DNA of 64,000 nucleotides from Corynebacterium resistens DSM 45100 (GTDB lineage Bacteria; Actinomycetota; Actinomycetes; Mycobacteriales; Mycobacteriaceae): NCBI RefSeq assembly GCF_000177535.2, contig NC_015673.1, positions 1,922,001 to 1,986,000 of the forward strand, read 5' to 3'. Shown piece by piece: positions 1 to 9,143 of this stretch (position 1 is its first letter; each line of letters starts with the position of its first letter). The notes under the pieces were generated by a model. It saw only the letters and a program-made list of their open reading frames with translations, ran no database searches and was not told where the DNA came from. The position numbers and the translations under genes were made by a program.

Positions 1-578
1 AGATGGGTTCATTGGCTTCGCAGCAGCAGCTGGATACTGTCACCAAGTACGTGGAAGATGCCCGCGAGAAGGGTGCAACCATTGTTGCGGGTGGTCGCCA
101 CCGCCCCGATCTGGGGCCGTACTTCTACGAGCCCACTTTGCTGACAGATGTTCCGGAAGATGCACTGCTGCGAACCGAGGAAGTCTTCGGCCCTGTGGTG
201 TTCATCGAACCCGTAGAAGATGTGTACGAGGCCATCGAAAAAGCTAACGACACAACGTACGGATTGAATGCTTCTGTCTTCGGTTCGTCCGAAACCGCGT
301 GGCGTATCGCCCCGCACATTCAGGCCGGATCCGTTTCCCTCAACGATGGCTACACCACCGCTTGGGCAGCCATCGATAACCCGATGGGTGGGCATAAGGA
401 ATCCGGTGTGGCCCATCGCCACGGCGAAGAGGGCCTGACCAAGTACACCGCTTCGCAAAACATCTCCGAGCAGCGCTTTATGTATATCCGTGGCCCAGAG
501 AGCCTAAAACGCAAGACGTACGCCTCCGTGATGTCTACGGCCCTGCAGCTGGGCAAGACTTTCAAAATCTTGCCTTAA
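1..578 (+). CDS. Aldehyde dehydrogenase family protein, C-terminal part (5' end outside window)
   Basis: Carries the last roughly 190 residues of an NAD(P)-dependent aldehyde dehydrogenase. The conserved EEVFGPV motif lies near residue 59 of the visible part and the family's closing glycine-rich block (GGHKESGV) near residue 130. The catalytic cysteine and glutamate would lie upstream, outside the window. The frame is open to base 1, so the ATG at 3 is internal and not a start. The C-terminus resembles actinobacterial succinate-semialdehyde dehydrogenases of the GabD2 type, which oxidise succinic semialdehyde to succinate, but substrate cannot be settled from this fragment. It converges on the SDR gene on the other strand. 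Confidence 0.9.
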   Translation, partial: MGSLASQQQLDTVTKYVEDAREKGATIVAGGRHRPDLGPYFYEPTLLTDVPEDALLRTEEVFGPVVFIEPVEDVYEAIEKANDTTYGLNASVFGSSETAWRIAPHIQAGSVSLNDGYTTAWAAIDNPMGGHKESGVAHRHGEEGLTKYTASQNISEQRFMYIRGPESLKRKTYASVMSTALQLGKTFKILP

Positions 579-637
579 GCCCGGAGCACCAACGGGGGCT
601 TCGGCTCCCTTGCTTAAAAACAGGCTCGCCTCTGGAG

Positions 638-1360
638 CTAGCTGTGAATCGGGCGAATCGTGAGTTCCTCGATCATCGCTTCCTCCGTGGCGTCAATGGC
701 GAATCGCACAGCCTTAGCCACGGAGTCGGGGCGCAAGAAGATCGACTCGTCGTAGTCATTGCCCCTCATTTTCTGAATCTGGCGCTGCATGTCCGAATCA
801 ACCTTGCCGGGATGAATAGAGCTGACGCGAATCTTGCCACGTTCCTCCTCCCGTAGCGCGTCGGTGTACGCACGCAGGGCGAACTTGGTGGTGGCATAAG
901 GGCCATAACCGACGCCACTATGGTGCCCGGCACCACTGTTAATTGTCACAAGTGTTCCCCCGGTTGCGCGTAGTGGAGCGATCAGCTGCCGAGTAAGTTC
1001 AGCTACTGCGAACAGATTGACATCAAATGCATGCTGCCATTGCGCAGGGGTGGTCTCAGTCACCGGATCGTGGGAGACCACGCCCGCGGAATGCACGAGC
1101 ACATCTAGTCGCTCAAGCTCCAGCGCAGCGATTTTATCCGCGATGGAACCCACATCCGTCAGGTCAGCGACGAATGCTTCAGCACTAGGAAATTGCTGAG
1201 CTACCTCCTGGGCGGACTCGCTAGATCCACCAACGATGAGGTGGTGATCGTCAGCAAGCTGCTGGGCAATAGCAAGGCCAACGCCGCGGGTACCTCCAGT
1301 AATGAAGGCAACCTTGCCTTCCCGTCCAGCGCGATTGGCACCTGCGGGGGCATCCATCAT
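638..1360 (-). CDS. SDR family oxidoreductase
   Basis: A classical short-chain dehydrogenase/reductase of 240 residues using NAD(P)H. The Rossmann motif TGGTRGVG is at residues 21-28, the structural Asn at 115, and the catalytic Ser142, Tyr155 and Lys159 (YATTK) are all present. The reading frame is open to 1447, but the ATG at 1360 is preferred because an AAAGGA ribosome site sits about nine bases upstream and the extra 29 residues look unlike the family. The residue after the glycine motif is Arg25, which often goes with NADP preference. The substrate is unknown. The next gene upstream on the same strand is nnr. Confidence 0.88.
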   Translation of the reverse strand: MMDAPAGANRAGREGKVAFITGGTRGVGLAIAQQLADDHHLIVGGSSESAQEVAQQFPSAEAFVADLTDVGSIADKIAALELERLDVLVHSAGVVSHDPVTETTPAQWQHAFDVNLFAVAELTRQLIAPLRATGGTLVTINSGAGHHSGVGYGPYATTKFALRAYTDALREEERGKIRVSSIHPGKVDSDMQRQIQKMRGNDYDESIFLRPDSVAKAVRFAIDATEEAMIEELTIRPIHS

Positions 1361-1491
1361 TGCTTGAAATCCTTTCCGCCAACTTTCTTGGGATACTAAG
1401 CCGATGTTAGGGAATTCTTCACACAAGAGCCGTGAGGGACTTTCCACACAAGTACCGAGGAATAGGCAGTATCACGCAGAGACAAGGCAAA

Positions 1492-3387
1492 TCAGTTCGT
1501 GCTGTGTGTCAGAGCCGCGGTCGCAGAAGAAACGGCGTATGCAATGCCGAGTGCAGTTGCTGGGGCTTCCCCTGATCTCAGTTCGGCCGGGAATCTAGCC
1601 TGGGAGCCTGTGTGAGCACCGTCCTTGGGAGCACCCGTCGACTGAGCAGAGGCGATGCCTAAATTCTCACCGTTGAAGGTGGGGTAAGTTGCCGTGGCGG
1701 CGTGCTTCGCTGCCACGGCATGTACGTGAAGCCCAGCGAGAATGTGTTCGGCGAAAATGTGGGCGTCGAATTCCGAAGCATCCTGCGCCGCAGAGCCCCT
1801 AGGCGTTCTATCGGTCCGTTTCGCTTCAGCGAGTGCTGGGAAGTACTCTTCTGTGTCTTTGATGGCCTTGGTAGCCCGTGCTACGTAGGCGCCCAACACC
1901 CCTGCCAGCACGTCACCCGAACCGGGCGTGGCCGCCCAAGATGAACCAGCATTGACGATGGCCACGGTTGAGGGGCTAGCAAGCACCGATGAACGGCCCT
2001 TCAGCAGGACCGAACAATTGAGCGTTTTAGCCAGAGCCCGCGTTGCTCTCATTGGGTCGGAGCCAGGATCTGGGATGTCTGCCGGCGCAATACGCGCGAA
2101 TTCACCGGCATGAGGGGTAAGCAACGTGAAGGCCTTCCGAGAGCGCACCGCCTGCATGAGTTCCTCCCGTTCAGCCAACAACGTGAGCGCGTCTGCGTCT
2201 AGGACTAACGGAAGGGTAGATCCCAACGCGGCCTGCAATTCCCTCGCCTGCACGTCCCCGGTTCCCCGTCCTGGCCCGATGACGAGGGCGTGAGGAGAGG
2301 AAGACGTGGGCGTCGGAGGTAAAGAATCCGTGAGCGAAGCGGCAGTGAGAAGAGCTTCCGGTGTGAAATGAACGACTTGGTGGGGCGGGCTAAACAGTCG
2401 AACGGCTTCACTCGTAGCTCGGGTAGCAGCCACCGCGGCGAAAATCCCGGCACCAGGATAGGCTTCGCTTCCAGCGCAGATACCCACTACTCCCCCAGTG
2501 TATTTGTGATCCAACGGGCCGGGTTCCGCTGCAAACGGAAGGCCAGTGGAAATTGGCACACCTGAAGAGCCTTGCTGCCCACGCACTTCAATCTTTGCGA
2601 TCGGCTCGAAGTAACGGGGGATGTCATCGCTGACCTTCCACAACTCATCGCAGAGCTTGAGGGGTGCCGGTTGTCCCTCGGTGGGAAGTTCCAAGTCCAC
2701 CAGCACCACCTTTCCGCACCACGCCGAAAGCGCATGAGCGTGGCGCAACCCGCCAAAAGTAATGGTGGTGGTTGCTTTGACATGCGCTGGCACGCGTTGG
2801 ATGGCCCACAGGCTGTCAGCGGGTTCAAAACCTCGAGCATGTACGGTGACATCTGCCGGAGTCTCCCCGGTATCCGCGTTCACCCCCGAAGGTACGTCGA
2901 TCGCGAGGACAGGCACCCGAAAGCTTCGAGCATCCGCCAAAAACTCCGCGACGTCCTCGGGTAGTGCCCGCGCGCTTCCCAGTCCGGCAATTCCATCGAT
3001 CACCAAGGCCGCCTCTGGGCCAATTGGCAGTTCTTCAACCCACTGGCCACCTGCGCTGTCGTAGGCCTTCTTCGCGGATTCTTTTACCCGACGCCCCGCT
3101 GCCACCGCGTAAGCCTGCACCCGGTAACCCATTTTCAGCAGTTCGGCACCTGCGTATAGGGAATCGCCACCGTTGCCACCGGGACCGACGAGCAGAACAA
3201 TTGCGCGCTGAGTGCCTTCATCCCATACGCCCTGTAACGCTTCGGAACCTGGAGCCGGGAGCATTTCCCGCGCAATTTGTGCCACATGGCCGGCCGCTAG
3301 GCGCATGAGCTCATCGGGAGAAGTCTGCTGGTCAAGGAGGGTTTTTTCGGCGCTTCGAATCTGCTCTGCGGAAAACAAGGGGAACAT
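1492..3387 (-). CDS. nnr: Bifunctional NAD(P)H-hydrate epimerase / ADP-dependent NAD(P)H-hydrate dehydratase
   Basis: A metabolite-repair enzyme that restores hydrated NADH and NADPH. The N-terminal YjeF_N epimerase domain (about residues 1-220) has GPGGNGGD at 68-75 and the IDVPSGVNADTG block from 163. The C-terminal YjeF_C ribokinase-like dehydratase domain (about 295-510 and the tail) has LLTPHAGEF at 422-430 and the nucleotide-binding GSGD at 489-492. At 631 residues it is longer than typical fused Nnr proteins (about 500-550); the extra length is a linker near 265-295 and a low-complexity insertion after residue 510, before the last alpha-helical segment. The ATG at 3387 is the first start in the frame. 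Confidence 0.93.
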   Translation of the reverse strand: MFPLFSAEQIRSAEKTLLDQQTSPDELMRLAAGHVAQIAREMLPAPGSEALQGVWDEGTQRAIVLLVGPGGNGGDSLYAGAELLKMGYRVQAYAVAAGRRVKESAKKAYDSAGGQWVEELPIGPEAALVIDGIAGLGSARALPEDVAEFLADARSFRVPVLAIDVPSGVNADTGETPADVTVHARGFEPADSLWAIQRVPAHVKATTTITFGGLRHAHALSAWCGKVVLVDLELPTEGQPAPLKLCDELWKVSDDIPRYFEPIAKIEVRGQQGSSGVPISTGLPFAAEPGPLDHKYTGGVVGICAGSEAYPGAGIFAAVAATRATSEAVRLFSPPHQVVHFTPEALLTAASLTDSLPPTPTSSSPHALVIGPGRGTGDVQARELQAALGSTLPLVLDADALTLLAEREELMQAVRSRKAFTLLTPHAGEFARIAPADIPDPGSDPMRATRALAKTLNCSVLLKGRSSVLASPSTVAIVNAGSSWAATPGSGDVLAGVLGAYVARATKAIKDTEEYFPALAEAKRTDRTPRGSAAQDASEFDAHIFAEHILAGLHVHAVAAKHAATATYPTFNGENLGIASAQSTGAPKDGAHTGSQARFPAELRSGEAPATALGIAYAVSSATAALTHSTN

Positions 3388-3507
3388 GCTTCACCATCGT
3401 AGCCAGAAGAAAGGAAACCAGGCGCGGGCCACATTTTCAGCATCTCAATGCGGTATTCCCCTCAGATATTACCCCCGACAAAATGGTTGAACGATCTTTA
3501 GTTTCTG

Positions 3508-3522
3508 CTGGTAAATTACCAG
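3508..3522. promoter_or_regulatory. Perfect palindrome, candidate operator upstream of the 32-aa peptide gene
   Basis: CTGGTAA-A-TTACCAG is a perfect 7+1+7 inverted repeat in the AT-rich gap between nnr and the small peptide gene, about 140 bases before the peptide start. Its position and symmetry suggest binding of a dimeric regulator. It could act on either divergent gene. No matching regulator is recognised. Confidence 0.4.
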
Positions 3523-3662
3523 AATAGGTTTATTATGTTTTTATGTTTCTACACCCGAATAAGTGTTGTGACAGTTTCTTGTAACGCATTGCTTTTCAGC
3601 ACGTTTGTGTAATTGAGCATCGGGAAAGCCGTTGCAAACACCACACCGAAAGGATTTTCAAA

Positions 3663-3761
3663 ATGATTGAAAACGTAGCAACCTTCTTCACCGGCATCGT
3701 CAAGCTGATCGCTGGTGGCCTGAACGCCCTGGTTAACCTGTTCGCTGGCCTCTTCGTTTAA
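3663..3761 (+). CDS. 32-residue amphipathic peptide, porin-like or PSM-like
   Basis: A small gene: ATG at 3663, TAA at 3759-3761, with a good ribosome site (GAAAGGA, about nine bases upstream). The 32-residue product starts MIENVATFFTGIVKL and has no cysteine, no signal peptide and no processing leader. Polar or small residues fall at 4, 7, 11, 14, 18, 21, 25 and 29, the spacing of one face of an alpha helix, so the peptide should fold as an amphipathic helix with a strongly hydrophobic opposite face. It is isolated from other genes and has its own terminator. Known corynebacterial PorA/PorH porin subunits are similarly short, unprocessed amphipathic helices; phenol-soluble-modulin-like or bacteriocin peptides are alternatives. 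No clear homologue is recognised, so function is inference. Confidence 0.72.
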   Translation: MIENVATFFTGIVKLIAGGLNALVNLFAGLFV

Positions 3762-3783
3762 GAATTTAAACGACCACTACAGC

Positions 3784-3843
3784 GAGGTTTAACCACCTCA
3801 CCAGAGGGATAACTCCCTCAACGCCGCTAAGCCTAGTTAGCGG
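3784..3843 (+). promoter_or_regulatory. Three consecutive hairpins in the 3' UTR of the small peptide gene
   Basis: Three perfect short stem-loops follow each other between the peptide stop and its terminator: GAGGT/ACCTC (3784-3788 with 3795-3799), GAGGGA/TCCCTC around a TAAC loop (3804-3809 with 3814-3819), and CCGCTAA/TTAGCGG (3824-3830 with 3837-3843). This arrangement fits protection of a short mRNA from 3' exonucleases and high expression; that role is inferred. Confidence 0.6.
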
Positions 3844-3855
3844 TACACCACCTTC

Positions 3856-3903
3856 AAAGAATCCCCAATCTTGCCATGTGCAGAATTGGGGATTCTTTAT
3901 TTT
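3856..3903 (+). terminator. Strong intrinsic terminator of the small peptide gene
   Basis: AAAGAATCCCCAAT (3856-3869) pairs perfectly with ATTGGGGATTCTTT (3885-3898), a 14-bp stem with a 15-base loop, followed by TTATTTT. It closes a monocistronic unit of about 250-300 bases holding the peptide gene. Confidence 0.88.
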
Positions 3904-4234
3904 GGATTCATTACAATTAAGCGTTGAATTTCTCTTTGCGGCAACTAAAACACGGGATTAGTTGAAAAGGCGGGGAAGTCGCCACCGAGGTTACGAATAG
4001 GGGACGTCGAAGCTCGAAGCTAGATCCAATTGCCAGCTATTCCGGAAGAGTAGATCGATAGAAAGTACGGGGATGCTTGCGCACCTACCGGCAGAAACAC
4101 GTGCCCCATATTGATGAACACAATCTACTAAGCCGACCACACTATGAAGCCACGCGGCTGCTTTTGGACGGGCATTTTCCTCTCAAAGCTAGCTGATATA
4201 TCTCTCCCCGATTCCTATCACTGGAGCATTCTGA
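3904..4234. other. AT-richer intergenic stretch without a supported gene
   Basis: No convincing coding sequence, RNA gene or repeat is seen. A 40-codon open frame from 4144 to 4266 on the plus strand lacks a ribosome site and family features. Base composition is visibly lower in GC than the flanking core genes, which suggests acquired or decaying DNA. Confidence 0.4.
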
Positions 4235-4279
4235 CTGTTAGAGGGAGCGCACGCTTTAAGTATTGAAAACTACCCCCAT

Positions 4280-4507
4280 TTGCGGAAGATCCCTCAGATA
4301 TGCGAGACACAACTAACAGCCACTGTTACCCTCATTAATTGTCGAACAATAGATAGCTATGAGTTGTTATCGACAACACCCCTCACTGATTCGAAAGGAT
4401 TCTTCTTGAAGTCCAAGAAGCTACGGCTAGCTACAGCTTCCCTCAATGGAATCTCCGATCGTGGCGTGATTGTTTCGGCACAGGAAGTCGCTGCATACCT
4501 ACGATGA
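4280..4507 (+). CDS. Hypothetical protein, possibly a remnant
   Basis: A 75-codon frame starting with TTG at 4280; the frame is open back to 4235 but offers no better start and no clear ribosome site. No family is recognised. The only support is its stop (TGA 4505-4507), which overlaps the ATG of the next gene in an ATGA junction, a pattern typical of translationally coupled pairs. It may be the 3' end of a decayed gene. Confidence 0.28.
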   Translation: MRKIPQICETQLTATVTLINCRTIDSYELLSTTPLTDSKGFFLKSKKLRLATASLNGISDRGVIVSAQEVAAYLR

Positions 4508-4917
4508 GCCCAAGACGAAATGAAGGACTTTGGGGAGCTATCCTAGTCACACTCGGAATCGGGGTAGTTCTCAGCATTCCACTGGTGATACTTCTCGTGG
4601 CAACGGTTGCCTTCTTTCCGGCCGCACAGTGGACAGAGTGGATACAATCCCCAGGATCTATTCTGTTCGCTGTGGTGGCTTTCTTCCCAATCTCGATTGT
4701 TGTCGAGTTACTGAGCTGGATCATTGCTGTCAAAGTATTCAACTCGATCCACAAGTCAGTCGTATCTGCGTTTGTTGGATGCGCTATCTGGTTTCTAGTC
4801 ATCCGGTTAGTCATTCAACCGGCCGAGGCAGCATTACTTGTAACGATTGCTTACGCCGCTGTGAGCTATGTGCTGGACAAAGTAATTCCAGATTCATCGG
4901 ATTCGAACCTGAAGTAA
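4504..4917 (+). CDS. Hypothetical integral membrane protein
   Basis: Encodes 137 residues with about four predicted membrane helices, near residues 10-36, 48-76, 84-104 and 106-126, and short polar ends. No known family is recognised. The start ATG lies in an ATGA overlap with the preceding short frame. Codon choice is more AT-rich than in the neighbouring core genes, in line with horizontal acquisition. A hairpin follows the stop. Confidence 0.6.
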   Translation: MSPRRNEGLWGAILVTLGIGVVLSIPLVILLVATVAFFPAAQWTEWIQSPGSILFAVVAFFPISIVVELLSWIIAVKVFNSIHKSVVSAFVGCAIWFLVIRLVIQPAEAALLVTIAYAAVSYVLDKVIPDSSDSNLK

Positions 4918-4933
4918 TTTTCTAGCTGCAGCA

Positions 4934-4967
4934 TTAACCCTCAGGGCTTTTCCGTCCTGGGGGTTAA
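4934..4967 (+). terminator. Stem-loop after the membrane protein gene
   Basis: TTAACCCTCAGG (4934-4945) pairs with CCTGGGGGTTAA (4956-4967), 12 bp with one G-U pair in RNA and a 10-base loop. The T-run after it is poor, so termination strength is uncertain. Confidence 0.5.
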
Positions 4968-5190
4968 CTGTTTGTGCATTTCAAAGGGTTCCCACCGATT
5001 CCGTTACTGTCATGACTTGTACGGCCATCGAGCTTCTTGCGGGGGATTTTTGCGGGACCCTGGGACTGCACCAAGCTTTGCTCCCCCAAGCTTGGCCTCC
5101 CCCAGCCCCGAGTCAATTATTAAATGGAGGGTTTTTGGACACTCTCGCATTTTTCGTGGCACCCTTTCCAGCGTTTCCGCTGGTCAGATG

Positions 5191-5264
5191 TGCCCCCAGT
5201 GGGACTCGAACCCACACTTGACGGATTTTAAGTCCGCTGCCTCTGCCAATTGGGCTATAGGGGC
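5191..5264 (-). tRNA. tRNA-Leu (anticodon UAA) with a short variable loop
   Basis: A complete cloverleaf on the minus strand: acceptor GCCCCTA/TGGGGGC, D arm, anticodon stem GCGGA/TCCGT with loop CTTAAAA giving anticodon UAA, and T arm GTGGG-TTCGAGT-CCCAC. Length is 74 bases and CCA is not encoded. The variable loop is only five bases (CAAGT), whereas most bacterial leucine tRNAs carry a long variable arm. The anticodon assigns leucine. It lies just downstream of the ppx fusion gene on the same strand. Confidence 0.9.
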
Positions 5265-5272
5265 CGATGCTC

Positions 5273-6820
5273 TCAGCCGCAGTTACGATCTACGACCTCG
5301 GCGAGCATCCCGTCTAATATATCTTTTTCACTCACGGTGATCTGCTTCAACCCCCGGTCTAGGAAAATTTTCGTGAAAGCATCGATAATAAGCGCCCCTC
5401 CGCCCACTACATCCGCGCGGCCCGGGTGCATCGGCCCCAACTCAAGCCGCTGTTCAGGCGTCATTTCCAACAAATTCAAAGCAGTAGCTCGGAACTCATC
5501 CAGTGGCAACGTACTCATGTGGATCTTTTCGCTGTCATAGCTATCTAACCCTTGTGCGATAGCACTCAACGTAGTCATGGTTCCAGCCACACCAACGATC
5601 CGCTGTACAGCACCAAAATCAACATGCTGCCCAACCTGTTCCAATAGTTCCGTAATCAGGTTGCGCGCAGCAGCGATTTCTTCTTCGGTTGGCGGTTGAG
5701 TACGCAGGAAGCGTTCAGTTAAACGAACGCATCCCATGTCCGCAGAATATGCTTGCAACTCACTACCATTCTGGACGACGAATTCGGTGGAGCCTCCGCC
5801 CAAATCGATCACGCACACGCCATCATGCGGGTGTGCACCAGCACTAGTTTGGCTCGCCTCTGTATGCTCTTGGCTCGCAAGATCCCCCACTGCCCCAGCA
5901 AAACTCAGCTTCGCTTCTTCTTCGCCTGTAATCACTTGAGCTTGTGCGCCAGGCTTGATTCGGCCCAAATGCCGCGCCGTGAGTTCGAAAAATTCCTCTT
6001 TGTTCGCTGCATCACGAGTCGCGGATGTTGCGCCCATCATGACATCCTCTACCTCGTGTGCCAACATGCGGTCGGTGTAGGTCTTCAGCGCGGCGTCAAC
6101 ACGAGAAAGAGCCTCATCAGCGAAACGACCAGTAGCATCCACGCCCTGGCCGAGCCGCACGATGATGTTGTCGCGGTTGAGCTCCCGAAGGTGCGCGTGA
6201 CCGTTGTCATCAAACCGGCGCTCGGCAATCAGCAAGCGAATGGAATTCGTGCCGCAATCAATCGCGGCGAAGCGGCGGGGTTCGGTGCTGGCCTTCGCCA
6301 TCGATGTCCCCAGCGACTCAGCACTTGGCCAATCTTCCGGCAGTGCAGTACCAGCAAGCTTAGGATTGTTTTCCAACGCCAGCGCTACAGTTTCCGTCCC
6401 CAACCGAACGCGATCCGGCCCTTCGGCCAACGCATAAGCCATCAGCACGTGCAAACACTTCACCCGATCAGGCATTCCGCCACCGGAAAAATCGGTGCCC
6501 AGATCTTCCATCTCATTTCGCACGGCCAAGTAATGCTCATGCGCTGCTTGGTATTCGGCAGCTAATTCTGGATCAGTGGCAAGCCTCGCCTGCATCGTCT
6601 TCATGACGCCGGCAACCTCAAGTCGTGAAGCCTCGGCCGTCAGGCGCGGATCCGTGAGGTAGTACAGCGTTGGAAACGGTGTTCCATCAGGCAGCTTTGG
6701 CTGGGTTTTCACCACTGCGGGCTGGCCGTCCGGGGTCCGGTAGCTCACCTCAACAGCGCCTCGTGGCCGACGGCCCAGCTGCTGCTCCATGATGTCGAGA
6801 TCTGCCTCGCTCACACTCAC
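5273..6820 (-). CDS. ppx: DUF501 domain fused to Ppx/GppA-type exopolyphosphatase
   Basis: A 515-residue protein made of two parts that are usually separate adjacent genes in actinobacteria. Residues 1-165 are DUF501, which normally follows ftsB. Residues 183-515 are a Ppx/GppA phosphatase of the ASKHA fold: phosphate-1 loop AAIDCGTNSIRLL from 185, and the second phosphate loop VIDLGGGSTEFV. Ppx releases phosphate from inorganic polyphosphate or acts on pppGpp. Met174 followed by AKASTEPRR marks where the stand-alone Ppx would begin, and no stop separates the halves. It could be a real fusion or the result of a small indel in the linker. It lies downstream of ftsB and a terminator. Confidence 0.9.
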   Translation of the reverse strand: MSVSEADLDIMEQQLGRRPRGAVEVSYRTPDGQPAVVKTQPKLPDGTPFPTLYYLTDPRLTAEASRLEVAGVMKTMQARLATDPELAAEYQAAHEHYLAVRNEMEDLGTDFSGGGMPDRVKCLHVLMAYALAEGPDRVRLGTETVALALENNPKLAGTALPEDWPSAESLGTSMAKASTEPRRFAAIDCGTNSIRLLIAERRFDDNGHAHLRELNRDNIIVRLGQGVDATGRFADEALSRVDAALKTYTDRMLAHEVEDVMMGATSATRDAANKEEFFELTARHLGRIKPGAQAQVITGEEEAKLSFAGAVGDLASQEHTEASQTSAGAHPHDGVCVIDLGGGSTEFVVQNGSELQAYSADMGCVRLTERFLRTQPPTEEEIAAARNLITELLEQVGQHVDFGAVQRIVGVAGTMTTLSAIAQGLDSYDSEKIHMSTLPLDEFRATALNLLEMTPEQRLELGPMHPGRADVVGGGALIIDAFTKIFLDRGLKQITVSEKDILDGMLAEVVDRNCG

Positions 6821-6898
6821 GTTGGTCCCTACTTTCCGGATCGGCTTGGTTGGGGGGTCGTCACTGTCTTTTCTACCCGACGCTCCTCGTTCTCACCG

Positions 6899-6923
6899 AA
6901 AAAGCCCCTCCTTGGGAAGGGGC
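6899..6923 (-). terminator. Intrinsic terminator downstream of ftsB
   Basis: Read on the minus strand, GCCCCTTC and GGAGGGGC pair (eight pairs with one G-U) around a four-base loop, and the stem is followed by five T. It lies between ftsB and the DUF501-ppx gene and so should separate their transcripts. Confidence 0.78.
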
Positions 6924-7006
6924 GGATGAGCGAACGACAGATGCGTGGGAGCGCCTTGGGTCGCTAAGGATTCGTTGTTTCCCAAGAGGGGTGGCCACGC
7001 TCCTGA

Positions 7007-7666
7007 CTACTGCCCCGCGGGAGCAGCAGGCTGATTTTGATCGGGCTTCTTTTCGTTTGGTTCAGGAATGGTCGGCAGGTGGGTTTGTTCCTTTTCCTGC
7101 TTGATTTCCTCCGGCGTGGGTTCCGGAACAGAAAGCGAATCCCACAGCTTCTGATACCACTCACGTTCACCTTGCTCGTTACTATCATCCTCTGCAACGG
7201 ACTCGCCGGGGGCAGTTGATTTGATCCGTGGAGAGATAATGCGGAAGGCGGACTCACCGGGCTCAATGAGGCCTAGGCGCGTACGAGCCTGCTCCTTGAT
7301 GTAGTCCTCATTGTGGTAGCGGTTGAGCTCATCCGTGAGCTCCTTTTTGCGCTGTTCTTGAGACTGAATGGTCTCCTCCAGCCGCGCCAGTTCCGCCCGC
7401 TGTTCAAAGTAGTTACGCAGAGGGGTTGCTATCGAAAGCGCCAGAAAGATCACCAGAACAGCGGAGATCACGGTAGCTAAGGGATTGACCTTTTGTGGAA
7501 GGGCGACGAAGCTACGGGCCATGCGCGTTGGTGCAGTGTGAACGCGTTGACGGCGTTCTTGTTGGCGCTGTACCGAACGAGCTTGCGGCAAACGTGGGCG
7601 TTCTGCGCCGGCCTCGGAATCAGCGGCACGCCCTCTTTTGCGCTTCGAGCTCGCGGAATTAGTCAT
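7007..7666 (-). CDS. ftsB: Septum formation initiator, FtsB/DivIC family
   Basis: A 219-residue bitopic membrane protein of the divisome, where FtsB with FtsL and FtsQ activates septal peptidoglycan synthesis. A basic cytoplasmic N-terminus of about 60 residues precedes one membrane helix (about 62-80), then a coiled coil (about 87-122) and the conserved block YIKEQARTRLGLIEPGE near 130-146. The C-terminal tail is rich in proline, glutamate and glutamine. It stands directly downstream of eno, the usual actinobacterial order. Confidence 0.92.
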   Translation of the reverse strand: MTNSASSKRKRGRAADSEAGAERPRLPQARSVQRQQERRQRVHTAPTRMARSFVALPQKVNPLATVISAVLVIFLALSIATPLRNYFEQRAELARLEETIQSQEQRKKELTDELNRYHNEDYIKEQARTRLGLIEPGESAFRIISPRIKSTAPGESVAEDDSNEQGEREWYQKLWDSLSVPEPTPEEIKQEKEQTHLPTIPEPNEKKPDQNQPAAPAGQ

Positions 7667-7693
7667 AGGTCAATAGACTACCGAATCCATCGC

Positions 7694-7774
7694 GAAAAAA
7701 CGCCCCACGAAACTCCTCTGGCGCCGTAGTCCGAGCAATGCCCGAACCAAAATGGCTGGAGTATTCGTGGGGCG
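7694..7774 (-). terminator. Terminator of eno, long hairpin
   Basis: An 11-bp inverted repeat CGCCCCACGAA (7701-7711) with TTCGTGGGGCG (7764-7774) is extended by ACTCC/GGAGT across a one-base bulge, and is followed on the minus strand by six T (7695-7700). The loop is about 40 bases. It lies between eno and ftsB. Confidence 0.7.
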
Positions 7775-7783
7775 AAGGTTTCA

Positions 7784-9076
<1,293 letters not shown>

Positions 9077-9143
9077 CTAAGTGAGAGGGGTAAGGGCAGG
9101 AAAAAGTATGTCGGTTCCTTTGTCCATCCCTATTGTTACAGAT

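Noticed and set aside
4144-4266. 40-codon plus-strand frame
   Set aside because: No ribosome site, no repeats or motif, and the surrounding DNA is AT-rich and gene-free.
5753-6565. 270-codon frame antisense to the ppx fusion
   Set aside because: Shadow ORF; the opposite strand encodes a complete Ppx with catalytic motifs.
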